Below are positions 22,901 to 34,900 of a stretch of DNA of 64,000 bases, piece after piece (positions within the stretch are counted from its first letter, which is position 1; each line of letters begins with the position of its first letter). The stretch covers positions 1 to 64,000 of the forward strand of contig VGXS01000011.1 in the NCBI GenBank assembly GCA_016873225.1, read 5' to 3'. This DNA is from Planctomycetota bacterium (GTDB taxonomy: Bacteria; Planctomycetota; Planctomycetia; Gemmatales; Gemmataceae). A program made the position numbers and the translations under genes. The notes beneath the pieces were generated by a model, which saw only the letters and a program-made list of their open reading frames with translations, had not been told where the DNA came from and made no database searches.

Positions 22901-25900
22901 ACCCGGTTGGCGGCGACCACGGTGACGGCCTGGCCCGCCGACGCCGTGCCGATGGTCTCCTGGTTCACCTTGGCGCCGGTATCGACATACGCCTTGGTGG
23001 AGGAGTTGAACAGGCCGACGGAAACCGCGCCGCCCACGCCGGCGTAAAGCCCGGCGCCGCCGGCGACGACCACGCCCATGATCTCCTCGCTGGAAGTCGC
23101 CTGCACCAGCACGCCCGCGGCGGTGCCCGAGGTGAAACCGGTGCCGCCGTCCAGGCCGGTGAGCGCGGAGGAACCCGATCCGCCGCCCAGCGCGGTGACC
23201 TTCGCTCCCGTGCCGATGAACGCCTTGGTTTGCTTGTCGAACTTGGTCACGCCGACGGAAACGCCCACTCCCGCTTTGCCGATGCCGATGCCGGCGGCGC
23301 CGGCGATGACAAGCCCGGAGGAATCGTCGGAAGACTTCACGACCACCGACCCGCCGGCCAATACCTCGGCGCCCGAGGCGATGCTGGCGGTGGTGGAGTT
23401 GCTGAAGGTGTTGACACCGACGGAACCGCCCACGCCCACCAATCCGCTGGCGGCGAACCCGATGGCCACGCAGATGATCTTGTCGGTGCCGTGGGCCCGG
23501 GCGGTGATGTCGCCCGCCGCCTTGACATTTCCGCTGATGCTGGCCTCGGTGGTGTGCTTGGCCAGGGCCACCTGCACGCCAACGCCGACCGCGGCGGTGC
23601 CGGACACGCCGGCGGACCCGGCGACGCCGATGTGGAAGAAGTCGTTGCCGGCGGCGACATGCACGCCCTGGGAGGCATCCACGCCGGAGGTGTCCTGGTT
23701 CACCTGCGCCCCGGCGCCGATGATGGCGCGGGTGGTGGTGTCGGTGGTGTTGACCGATCCGGACAGGGGCACGGCGACGCTTTCGGCGGCGGCGCCGGCA
23801 ATCGCCAGGTTTTCCACCGTGTCGGTGTTGATCGCCGTCACCGTGAGGCCGCGGACATTGACAAGTTCCGGCGTGGCCTTCCGCTTGGACAAGAGGCCTG
23901 CCTCGTTCACATCGCTGTTGTTGATGGTGGGCGTGGCCTTGCCCAGGGGCTGGATCTTGCCGTCGCCTGAAGAGGTGAGGTTGATCGCGGTGCCCTTGCG
24001 GGCGTCCTCGGCCGAGGTGGCCAGCTTGACCTTGTTGCCCTGCCCGGGCACCTCGATGGCGTAGTAGGTGCCGCCCTCGGCGAGGCCGCCCACCTGGGTC
24101 GCGCCCTTCCTGTACACCACGGCGTCGCCGGTGCGGTAGCCGCTGGCGCCGCTCAGCGTGATGGTTTCGGAATCGGTATCCACCGAGGTGATGTCGACCT
24201 GTGAATTGGAGACATTGAAGACTCCCGTCGGCACAGCGACGGCGGCGCGTGTCGCCTTGGCGTGGATGACGGCGCTGAGTCCCACGAGCGCCTCGGTGGT
24301 TTTCTTGACGATGGAAACCCCGACGGAGGCGCCGATCGCCGCCGCGCCCGCGCCGCTGATCGACCCGGCGATCATGCCGAGGTTCGTGTCGTCCTGGGCC
24401 GCGACATTCACATTGCCCAATGCCAGCAGTTTCGAGAAGTCGCCCACCTTGGCGCGCGTCGTGATGTCCACGAACCAGGTGCCCACCGACCCGGCGATGC
24501 CGGCGCTGCCGCCGGCGCCCACCGTCGCGGCGATCGACAGGATGTTCTCGCTCGACAGGGCGACCACGCCGATGTTGCCGCGCGCCTGGATGTCGGCCGT
24601 GTCGGAGGAGGAGGTGCCATTCTCGACATAGGCCTCGGTGACCTTCGTGAGCTTGGCGACATCGACGCCGGCGCCCACGCCGGCGGTGCTGCCGCCTCCC
24701 AGGCCGCCCGAGGCGCCGACGATGCGCAGGTCGTTGGAGGCGACGATGCTGACCGACTGCAGGTCGTTCGCGGTGCCTGCCGCCTTGTTGATTTGGGCGC
24801 CCTTGCCGACCCAGGCGCGGGTGGTTTCATTGAGCAGCGAGACCGCGGCGCTGCCGGCGACGCCGGCGGTGCCGCCGCCGGAACCGGCGACCGAAACGCT
24901 CACGACATAGCCGGAACCGGTGGCGGTGACGGCCACGCCGCGGAAGTCGGCCGTCTCGGCCCTGACGCCCGTGTATACCTGCACCGCCGCCTGGTTGCCA
25001 AGTCCGGTGACTTTCGCGCCGCGGCCGATGAACGCTTCCACCGTGTTGTCGGTGAGCACGGTGGAGTTAGCCAGGCCCACCGCGACGGAACCGGCGCCGC
25101 CGATGGCTCCGGCGCCCACGCCCATGAGGAGGTCGTGCCGCGCCTGCACCGTGACGCTGCCGTTGGCGGTGACATCGCTCGAGGCGCCGTCAATGTAGGC
25201 CCTGACGGTGTTCTTGCCGGAATGAATGCCGATAGAACCGTTCACGGCAACCTGCATCGATCCGCCGCCCGCCACGGTCGCGGAGATGATCTCGTAGTTC
25301 CCCTTGGCCAGCACCTCGACATTGCCCGCCGAGGAGGTGACATCGGAGGAGTCGATATAGGCCTTGACCGTGTCGGAAAGGTCGTGCTTGGAGATGGCGG
25401 CTCCGACAGCGGCCGTCTTCGAGGCGGCGAAACCACCCGAACCGGCGTAGAGATACGACTGGTCGATGGCCCTCACGCGCGTGCTGCCGGTGGAGTTCAC
25501 GGTGGAGGCGTGGCTGATGCGGGCCTCCACGATGTTGCTGATCGAGTTCAGCGAAACCGAGCCGCCAAGGGCGAAATTTCCGTTCGTGACGCCGCCGCCC
25601 AGTGCAACGACGATGAATCGGGCGTCGGAGTCCGCCTTGATGTCCACCGCCCCGCCATTGGCGGTGACGGTGGAGGCCTGCACATAGGCGGTGACGGTGT
25701 TGGAGATGTTGTTGGTCGCGAAGGAGGCGCCCACGGAAGCCTTGCCGCTGATCGAGATGCCGCCGGAACCGGCGTCGATCTCGCTCTGGTCGAGGGCGTA
25801 GGCGCTCACGGCGCCCGAGGCGATGACAGTCGAGCCCTTCACATGGCTGTCGATCATGTTGTTGATCGTGTTGACGATCACCGATCCGCCGAAGGCGAAA

Positions 25901-28900
25901 TTGTCGTTCGACGCGGCGACGCCCAGGGCCACGACGATCATCTTGGCCGAGGAGGTGGCGAGGAGGTCGACGCTGCCGGCCTTGGCCTCGACCCGGGTGG
26001 AATCCTCGATGCGGGCCCGCTGGGTGTTGTTGATGGTATTGATGGAGATGCCCGCGCCCGCCGCGGCGCTGCCCTTGCCGGCGGCGATTCCGCCCGCGCC
26101 GGTGCCGATTTTCGCCTTCGACTTGTCCATGGCGTCGCCAAGGCGGCCTTCGCGGTCGCCCGAGGCGACCTGGCCGCTGTCGCGGGCATCCGAGGGATCC
26201 ATCTCGTCGAGGGCGCGGACGCTGATGCCCTTGGAGGCCTCGACGAGGGCGGCGTTGAGGATGCGCGCGTCGCTGGTGCAGGTGATGGTGTTGACGGTGG
26301 CCGAACCGGCGCCGCTGACCTGGCCGCCCCCAAGCGCCACCCCAAGGGCCACGCTGATGATGTGCGACTTCTCGTAGCTGCCGATGGTGATGTCGCCGTC
26401 GAGCGCGCGCACGGTCATGTGCTTGCTCGAATCGGCGCTGATGCCGGAGGTGGAGGTGTTCTCGATGGTGTTGGTGGCGACGGCGACACCAATGGCGGCA
26501 CCGGATTGCGAGCGGGCAATGCCGCCGGCGCCGGTGTCGATCTCCTGGTCGGTGCTGGTGGTGATGCTGATGCCCTTGGAGGCGGTGACGCTGGTTTGGG
26601 TGGCGGCGGAGGAGCTGTCGGTGATCTCGGCGCGGGTGCGCGCGCGGGAGAAGTTGAGCGCCACCGACCCGCCCAGGGCAAAGCTGTCGCCATTGGCGCC
26701 GCCGACGGCGACGGCGACGATCTTCTGGCTGCTGGCCGCCGAGATGGTGACGGCGCCGCCGGTGACAGAAAGGTTTGAGTCGGAGATGAGCGCGCTGACG
26801 GCGTTCACCTCGGAGGATTGGTCGTCGTCGCGGTTGCCGCCGATGTAGTTGTAGGCCACCGCGGCGCCGATCGCGGCGCCATTTCCGGCCGAGGCGATGG
26901 CGCCCGCGCCGACATCGATTTCCGAGGAGTCGATGGCGGTCACGGAGACAGCACCGGCGACCGTGCCTGTGCCGATATTCGCGATGTGGGCATCCACGGA
27001 ATTGTGGAGCCAGTTGAGTGCGATCGAGCCCGCCCCGGAGAATTTCCCGGAGGAGGACAGGGCCAGCCCAAGGGCGACATTGATGATCTGGCTTTCTGAG
27101 GCGGCCAGGACGGTCAGGTCGCCATTGGAGACGGTGAAGGTGCCGCCACCAGCGTCGATGAAGGCGGAGGTGGAGTTCTTGAGGTCGTTGACGGTGATCG
27201 CCACGCCCACGGCGGCAGTCTGGTCGGCCATGGCCAAGCCGCCCGCGCCGACATCGATATCCTGCTCGTCGAGCGCCGAGATGCTGACCGCTCCGCCAGC
27301 CGACACATTCGCCTGTTTGGCCGGACCGGTCACCTTGATTGAAGCCTCGTTCACCGACCGGCTGTAGTTCACTGCAACCGAGCCGCCCAAGGCGAACTTG
27401 TCCGAGCTGGCGCCGCCCACGGCCACCGCGATGATCTTCTGGCTGGCCTTGGCCAGGACCTCGATATTGCCCGTTTGCGAGGTGACGGTTGAATCGGCGA
27501 TGTATGCCTTGGTGGTGTTGACGGTGGTGGCCGAGGCGTCAGTGCTGTCGCCACCGATGTAGTTGTAGGCGATCGCCGCGCCCACCGCGGCGGTTCCACC
27601 CTGGTTGATCGCGATGCCGCCGGCGCCGACATCGATCTCGGAGACATCAGATGCCGTTACCTTGACGGGCCCCTTGGCCGTCACCGAGGTGGCCCCGGCG
27701 ATGTGCGCGTCAGCGGTGCCATGGATCCAGTTGAGCGCGATCGACCCGGCGCCCGCGAACGGCCCGTTGCCCGTGGAAACGGCGACGCCGACGCACACAT
27801 TGATGATCCGCGCGTCGGTGATCGCCGTCACCGTGATGTCGCCGTTGGTGGCCGTCGCCGTGCCGCCGTCGATGGCGGCGTAGATGTCGTTGGTGATCTC
27901 GTTGGTGCTGATCGCCGCGCCGACCGAACTGCCGCCATTGGAATACGCCAGGCCTCCCACGCCGACATAGATGCGAGCCGTGTTGCCCGCCTGGATGCTG
28001 ATCGACTGGTTGGCGTTGAGGGCCAGGGTGCCCGCCTCGGCGGTGTCGGCGGCGTAGGCCTTGATGACATTCCGGTTGAAGTTGATGCCGAACGAACCGC
28101 CGGCGGCGAACTTCCCGTCCTCGGAACCGGAAGCCACACCAATGGCGACGCTGGTGATCTGCGATGTCTGGGTTGACGGCATGGTGAGCGTCATGAAGCC
28201 CACGGCGTCGGAAGGCGCCGCCGGGATGCTCGCGGGGTTGTCGAAGCCCGCCAGCACGCTGATGCTGCCTGCCGAGGAGCTGACGGAAGAGTCGGCGATG
28301 TAGGCCTCGACGCGATTCACCTTGGATGAGGAGGGCGCGTCCGGATCCCCGCCGACATAGTTGTAGGCGACCGCGGCGCCCACGGTGGCCTTGCCGCCGA
28401 TCGTCACGCCGCCGGCGAACGAGTAGATGGAAGCCCCGCCGTTGGCCCGCACGGTGACGCCGCCCGGCCCGCTCACCGTCGAGTTGCCGCTGATGTGGGC
28501 GTCGGTCGTGTTGGTGATCCAGTTGAGGGCCACGGATCCCGCGCCGGCGAACGAGGTTTGGGCGCCGTCGGCCTTGGCCAGGCCCAGAACCACGGTCACC
28601 AGCAGCGGCTTGTTCTGCGCCTCGACAAGCACGGCCTTGCCCGTGCCGGTGGTCACCAGGGTCGACGCGTCGACATACGCCTTGGCGGTGTTGCTGATGA
28701 TGTTCCGGCCGAGCGAGAAGCCGACCGTGGCCTTGCCATTGAGGGCCACGGCGCCGGCGATGGAAACCAGCGTCGAGGAATCGGTGGCGGTGACCCTGAT
28801 GTCGCCGCCGGCGGACAGGTTCGAGCCGAGCCCCACATGGGCCTCGGTGCTGTTGTTGATCGTGTTGACGGAGAACGACCCGGCGCCGGAGAAATTCCCC

Positions 28901-31900
28901 TTGCCGTCGGCATCCACCTTGGAGCCCGCCAGGGTGCCCGTGCCGATCACCGCGTTGTTGGATGCCGAAACAGTGATGGCTCCGGGCGTGGTGGCGGCGG
29001 TGGCGTCCATCCGTGCCAGCGTGGAAACCGAGATCTCGTTCACCGAGACGCCGACGCCCGCGGCGATCTTGTCGCCCGCGCCATAAGCCGCTCCGATGCT
29101 GATGAGCCATGAACTGTCGGTGGCGGCGACGGTGAGGGCGCCCTTCGACTTGTCGGCGGCGGCATAGGTGTACGACGAATTGGCCGACATGGCGGCCTCG
29201 GTGGATCCCGAGATGCTGTTCACCGCCACCATGCCGCTGACGCCGATGCCGTCCGAGATTCCTGCGGAAGCCGCGATGGCCACGATGCGGGCGTTCGCCG
29301 GGCCGGGGTTGGCCGCTTCGGCGGTCACGCTGAAGTTCGCGTCGCCTTCCTGCCGGATGTTGGTCGAATCCACCAGCGCCTTTTGGGTGGTGTTCATCGT
29401 GTTGATGGCCACGGCGGCGCCGAAGCCCGCGCCCGTCTGCGGCTGGGCGCTGCTGGCCGTGGCGAAGCCGGCCGTGACCGCCGCGATGATCGACTCGTCG
29501 CGCGCCTTCACGCGGGAATCGGTGGTACCTGTCAAGGTGGCCAAGGTGATGTTTTTGGTGGACGCCTCGGTGTTGTTCGTGATCGAGTTGATCGACACCG
29601 ATCCGGCCACTCCATAGGCCGCCTCCGCCTGAGTTTGCGTCTTGTCGCCCGAGAGCGCGATTCCGGCGGCAAGCGAGGCGATGAGGCCGGTGCGCTTCGC
29701 CTCCACGGTCATCGAGTCGGCGGTGATTAAGAGTCCCTTGCTGCCTCCGCGCACGGTCGCCAGCGTCTCGCCGATGATGTTGATGATCGCCGCGGCGCCA
29801 GCCACGCCGGTGCTGTCCTTGCCCATGTCGCCCTTGGTGGAGGCGTAACCACCGGCAATGGCGCCGATGTAGGTGTCGTTGTTGGCGGTGACGGTGAGCA
29901 GGTTCAAGGTGCCGCCGGAGTTGGCTGTGAGCGTGCCGGAGGTGTTGATGATGGCCTGGACGACATCGCCGATGCCTGCCTTGTCGGTCGGGTCGCGCGG
30001 GCTGTCGTAGCCGACCACCGCGAACGAGCCGGAAATGCCCAGCCCGTACTTGCCCTGGTCGCCTCCTTGTGACCCTGAGCCGCTCTGGGTGGACGAATTC
30101 TGCACCTGCGTGTTGCCGCTGGTGCTGGTGCCTCCCGTTTTCTTGTCTTCCTTGGGTTTGCCGGCGTTCGTCACGGCGATGGAGACGATGAGGCCCCAGT
30201 TCTTGGAAGTCACATCGACCGGCCCGGAGGAAACGATGTTCGAGGACAGGACGGGCACGACATTGGTGAGTTCGCCAAGCACCGCGCGGGTCGTGCGGTC
30301 GGAATCGTTGATGAGGCCCGTCAGGCCGATGGCGGCGCCGGCGGACTCGATCGAGTTGTAGCAGATGTTGAGCTGGATGGTGAAATCCTCGGCGTTCACC
30401 TTCAGCTTGTTCGTTTCGATGATCGCGCCCGACCGGATTTGAGCCAGCGTGTTTGAGTTTGTCTCGATGACGCTGAAGAATCCCGTGAAGCCGATCGACT
30501 TGGCCGCGCCTGCCGTCCGGCCGATATGGCCGACCGTGTTGCCCGTGAGAGCTTTGACGAGAATGCCATCTCCGTCGGCTCCGGCCCAGATCTTCGAACT
30601 CTTGCCCACCACGGCGCGGGTGTCGTTGTCCTGGAAGAAGATGCCGATGGTCGCGCCGATCGAGTTGTCGGAAACATCGGGGGTCTCCGCGCTCTGCGTG
30701 GCTTGGCCACCGCTGATACCCCTCGCCTTGGCGATCAGTTTTGCAGGCTGGTTGGCGATCTTTTCCTTGATCTTGTCACCGGTGCCCTTGTCCTTGTCGG
30801 TGCCGCTCATGTAGAGCTGATAATTTGAGACCTTGGAATCGACCAGAACCGAGGACTTGGCGGTCCGGTAGGACGAGTCCTGGTTGATCTCGACATTGTC
30901 GCCGAGAATCGCGTTGGCTGTGGCCTTGTTCGACACCACATTCACGGCCGCGGCGATCGTCGTCTTGGGAGCCCGGCCCATGACGATGGAATTGGCGGTG
31001 GAGTTCATCATTGCCCCGAGCAATCCCGGGGGAGCCCCCAATTGGGGATCTGCCGTGAAGGCGGAGTAAAGCTTGCTGGCCGAAAGGGACTTGATGTTCG
31101 CGATAGTCTCGATTGCTGATGAAACGAGGTGGGGCAGCTTCACTTCGGAGTGCACCGTGAGTGCGCCGCCGGAATCGAGCTTGGCACCGTCGCTTACCGT
31201 CGCCACTGCCGAGTTTTTGTAGATTCCCACCACCACTGAAACCGATGCGGCGAAGCTCTTGGGCGTGGTGTCTGCGCCCTGCTGGGTGGTCATCGACTCG
31301 ATCGTGCCCTTGGCGCTCGTCGCGTCCTCCTCCTCGATGGTCGCTTCCACCTTGAGGTCGGATTTCGACTTGAGCTGCGCTCCGGGGCCGACAGTCAACC
31401 TGACGGTGTTGGTCACCAATTCGACCACGACGGCACCCGCGGCGCTCCACGAGGGGGGCTTGTCGCCCTTGCCTGCCTCGGTCTTGCTGTCGATCCTGTC
31501 GGCGACATCTTTGGTATCCTTGGCGACATCCGAGAGCATGTTCGTGAATGAGTTCGTTTGCGTGACGATTGTCCCCGGACGGGAGAAGAAATACATGGCG
31601 TCTGGCGTGCCGCCAATCGCCACCTCGGCCACCCCTTCATTGGTTGACTCGAGGGAAGCCGCGATCTCGAGGCCAATGCCGCTTGCGGCAAAGGTGTGCT
31701 CGGCTCCTTGGAGATCTCCATTCAGCGAGACATCCACCTTCACCTTCACCGCCTTGGGGCCGACCTTCATCTCGCCGCAACCGACAAGGCGGCCAAGCTC
31801 ATCCATGTTGGCCAGGTCGACCGTGTTGCCGCCCGAGGCGTCGAGCAATGTGATGGTGTCGCTGTCCACCACATGGGCGTAGTAGACCGTTCCATCGCTG

Positions 31901-34900
31901 AGGCCCAAGGCCGGTGCGCCGCTGGTGTACCGGAAGGTGATCGGGCTGTTCTCGGACAATCCGTGCGGCAGGACGAAATTCACCTGGTTGCTGGCGAAGT
32001 CGATCGAGGCCGTGGTGAGCGTGGAACCGCCCGCGTTGGTGAAACGCTGGTAATTGCCGGCGGCCGCCTCGACATCCGAGGACTTGGCGAACAGCCAGAC
32101 GGAATTGGGATCCGTCGGATCGGTCTTGGCGTAGTACGTCCTTCCGCCTTCCAATCCCTGGATCGCGAGGGCGGTAGACGAGGGGTGGTAGGTGAGCTCG
32201 GCCTTGTCGGACAGGCCGTGTGCCGCGGTGAACACGATCTGATTCTGGATGTAGTTGGCCTCGGACACCGAAAGGCTGCCGCCGCCCTTGACCGTGAAGG
32301 TGTTGCCCGACTGGTATCTGGTTCCCGCCACGGCATTGGCCACGGTGGTCCTCAGGCTGGTGTCCGCGGAATAAAGGCCCCCGGAAGTGAGCGAAACGGC
32401 CAGCCGCTTGGTGGCGTCGCCCACATCGCTGGCATTCGACACCAGGTAGAAGGAGCGGGCGTCTCCGGCGACGGGCACCGCGTAGTAGGTGGCGTTGTTC
32501 ACCGAGAGCATTGTCAGCCGCTCGCCGATGCCCCGGCGGTAGGTGACAGCGTCGCCCAAAGTCAGGCCGTGGTTGGTCTTCACCGTGATCTTGCCGTCAT
32601 CGGCGACGGAATCCACCTCGAGGTCGGTGACCGTTTGTCCGGCGGTGCGCCGGATCACCTGGCTGGAGGAAATGTCGATCACCTTGCCGGTGGCGTTCGC
32701 CGCGGCATCGGCGCCCGACAGCGCCTCGTCCACCGCCGCCATGTCGGCGCCATGGGAATCGAACTTGGCGCTCACCGCCACGGCCTTGGAAATGTCAAGC
32801 GTGCCGGCGGTGGCGTCAGACAGCGCCGTGAACAGCAGCACGGCGTTGGGATTCGCCGGATCCTTGCGCAGGTAGTAGGTCGTAACCTTGTCGAGCTGGG
32901 CCACATGGTTGACCGAGTCCTTCGTCATCTTGATGACGCTGCCGTCGGCCAAGGAGGCGATGCTCGAGGTGAACACGAGCTTGCGACCGGTGGTGTCCAC
33001 TGAGGCGAGGTTGTAGGTGGTGGCGCCGGCGCTGAAGCGCGCGTCGGTGACATCCATGTCGGCGGTTTGGTAGTAGGTGCGCGCGGCCTCGTAGCCCCGG
33101 TAGGTGATTCCGTTTACCGTGACGCCGTTCGCGTACGCGGCGTTCGCGGCATCCGAAACAGTGGTGGCGTCAGCCGAGGAGGCCGTCAGCCAGGCCCGGT
33201 TCCCTTGGTCATCGAGCGTGGCGGGATAGTAGGTGGATCCGCCCGTGAGCCCTGTTACCCTGCCGCCCGGACTTTCGGTGTACACGACTCCGGAACCTGC
33301 TGTGAAGGTCGGGTCGCCATCGAATGCCACCGTGTTCGAGGTGGCGTCGATCATCGAGAAGGTGTCGTCGCCCAGCTTCGGCTGGAACAGGTAAAGAGCG
33401 GCCTGCTCGGCGGCGGTCTTGGCCGCCACCGCGTTGTTGAAGGCGTTGATGGCACCCTGTTGGGTGGTTCCCAGCCAGAGGGTCTTGCCCATGGCATCGG
33501 TGGGGTCGGGGATGGCGTAGTAGGTAAACCCGCTAATGATGGTGGCATTAAGCCCGAAGGCCCATTGGTAGACGACCGGAGCGCCCGCCACCAAGCCGTG
33601 GGCCGTGGCGGTGCGGATGAGGCTTTCGCCGGTGTAGAACTTGTCGATTACCAGGGTGCTGCCGCCCGCGGTGAGCGTGGGCTTCACATCGGCCTGGGCG
33701 ACCTTGGTGGTCAGGTTGGCCAGGTAATCGGCGGCGACCATCGCCTCGAGCTGGGCAGTGGCCGCGGCCTCCTCCGCCGACTTTCCCTCGGCGACGAGGG
33801 CGTCGTAAGCCGTTTGGTAGCCACGGAAGATATCGCTGCCGATGTTGGCGCCATTCGTGTACCCGTTTTGCGAGGCGCTGGCGACGACGGCGGCATCGCC
33901 CGATTGCGTCACCAGGTAAAAGCGATTGAACGGCGAGGCATCGCGCACCACATAATAGGTGGTGCCGTCAGTCAGGCCGGAGATTGCCTTGCCCGGGGCG
34001 GCGCGGTAGGTCACCTGGTCGCCGGTGGCCAATCCGGGGTCATACGGAAACACGATGGCGTGGCCGACGGGATCCACGTTGCCGAAACCGAGGAATGAGC
34101 CGTTTTTGACGAGGCCGGGGGGAGCCTGGAAAGTGACCTGACTGCGCCGGCTGCCGTCGTCATTGACCGTGTAAACCTGGAAATAATCGGCCTTGTCGGC
34201 AGCCGACCAGTTGGAGGGAATGGCCGCGATGTAGGTTGCCCCCGATTTCATGCCGGGGATCGGCTTGTTTTTCCCGGAATCATAAACAAACTTTTGTCCG
34301 TCGGAATATCCGTGAGCGGCCACGCGGACACGGTTGCCCGTGTAGTCGATGTCCTTGAACGGATTGAAGGTGGCGGCGCGCTTGATGTCGGCGGAGGCGG
34401 CTGCCGGGGCCAGCGAGGTCACAATGCCGTTGACCGTGGTGGTGATGTCATTGGTGACATGGCCGAAGGTGAAGGTCACGCCCGCTTGACCATCGCCGAA
34501 CGAAGTGGTTGTGGACTCGCCTGTGTTCTCACTTTTGCCAGAGGCCTTGACGGTTGCATTCCCCCCCGCGGTGAGCAACGAGCCGGTGTCCACGAGCACG
34601 GTCGAGGTGGACTTGATGATCTGCATGCTCGCGGCAAGCTGCTTGCGGTCGTAGCGCGTGGGCGGACTCGTGTCCTGGTCGTCGGCGAGTTTTCCAACCA
34701 GCGGAATCTTCGCCATGAGCTGGTTGGACAGGTTGTTCTTCGAGTCGGTACCGGTGTTGGAGGTCACCACCGAGGTGTTGCTGGCCAGCGCGTGGATCTC
34801 AGACTCCACCGACAAGTCGCCCTCGGCATCCACGCGCACATTTTTTCCGATGGTGGTCACGGCCTTGGGTTGGGACCACACAAAGCCGATGGCGAAGCCA

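Noticed and set aside
21300..31700. Direct repeats that could suggest a CRISPR array or tandem mobile elements
   Set aside because: The repeats are coding, 340-420 nt apart, diverged at DNA level, and keep one reading frame; there are no identical short repeats with unique spacers.
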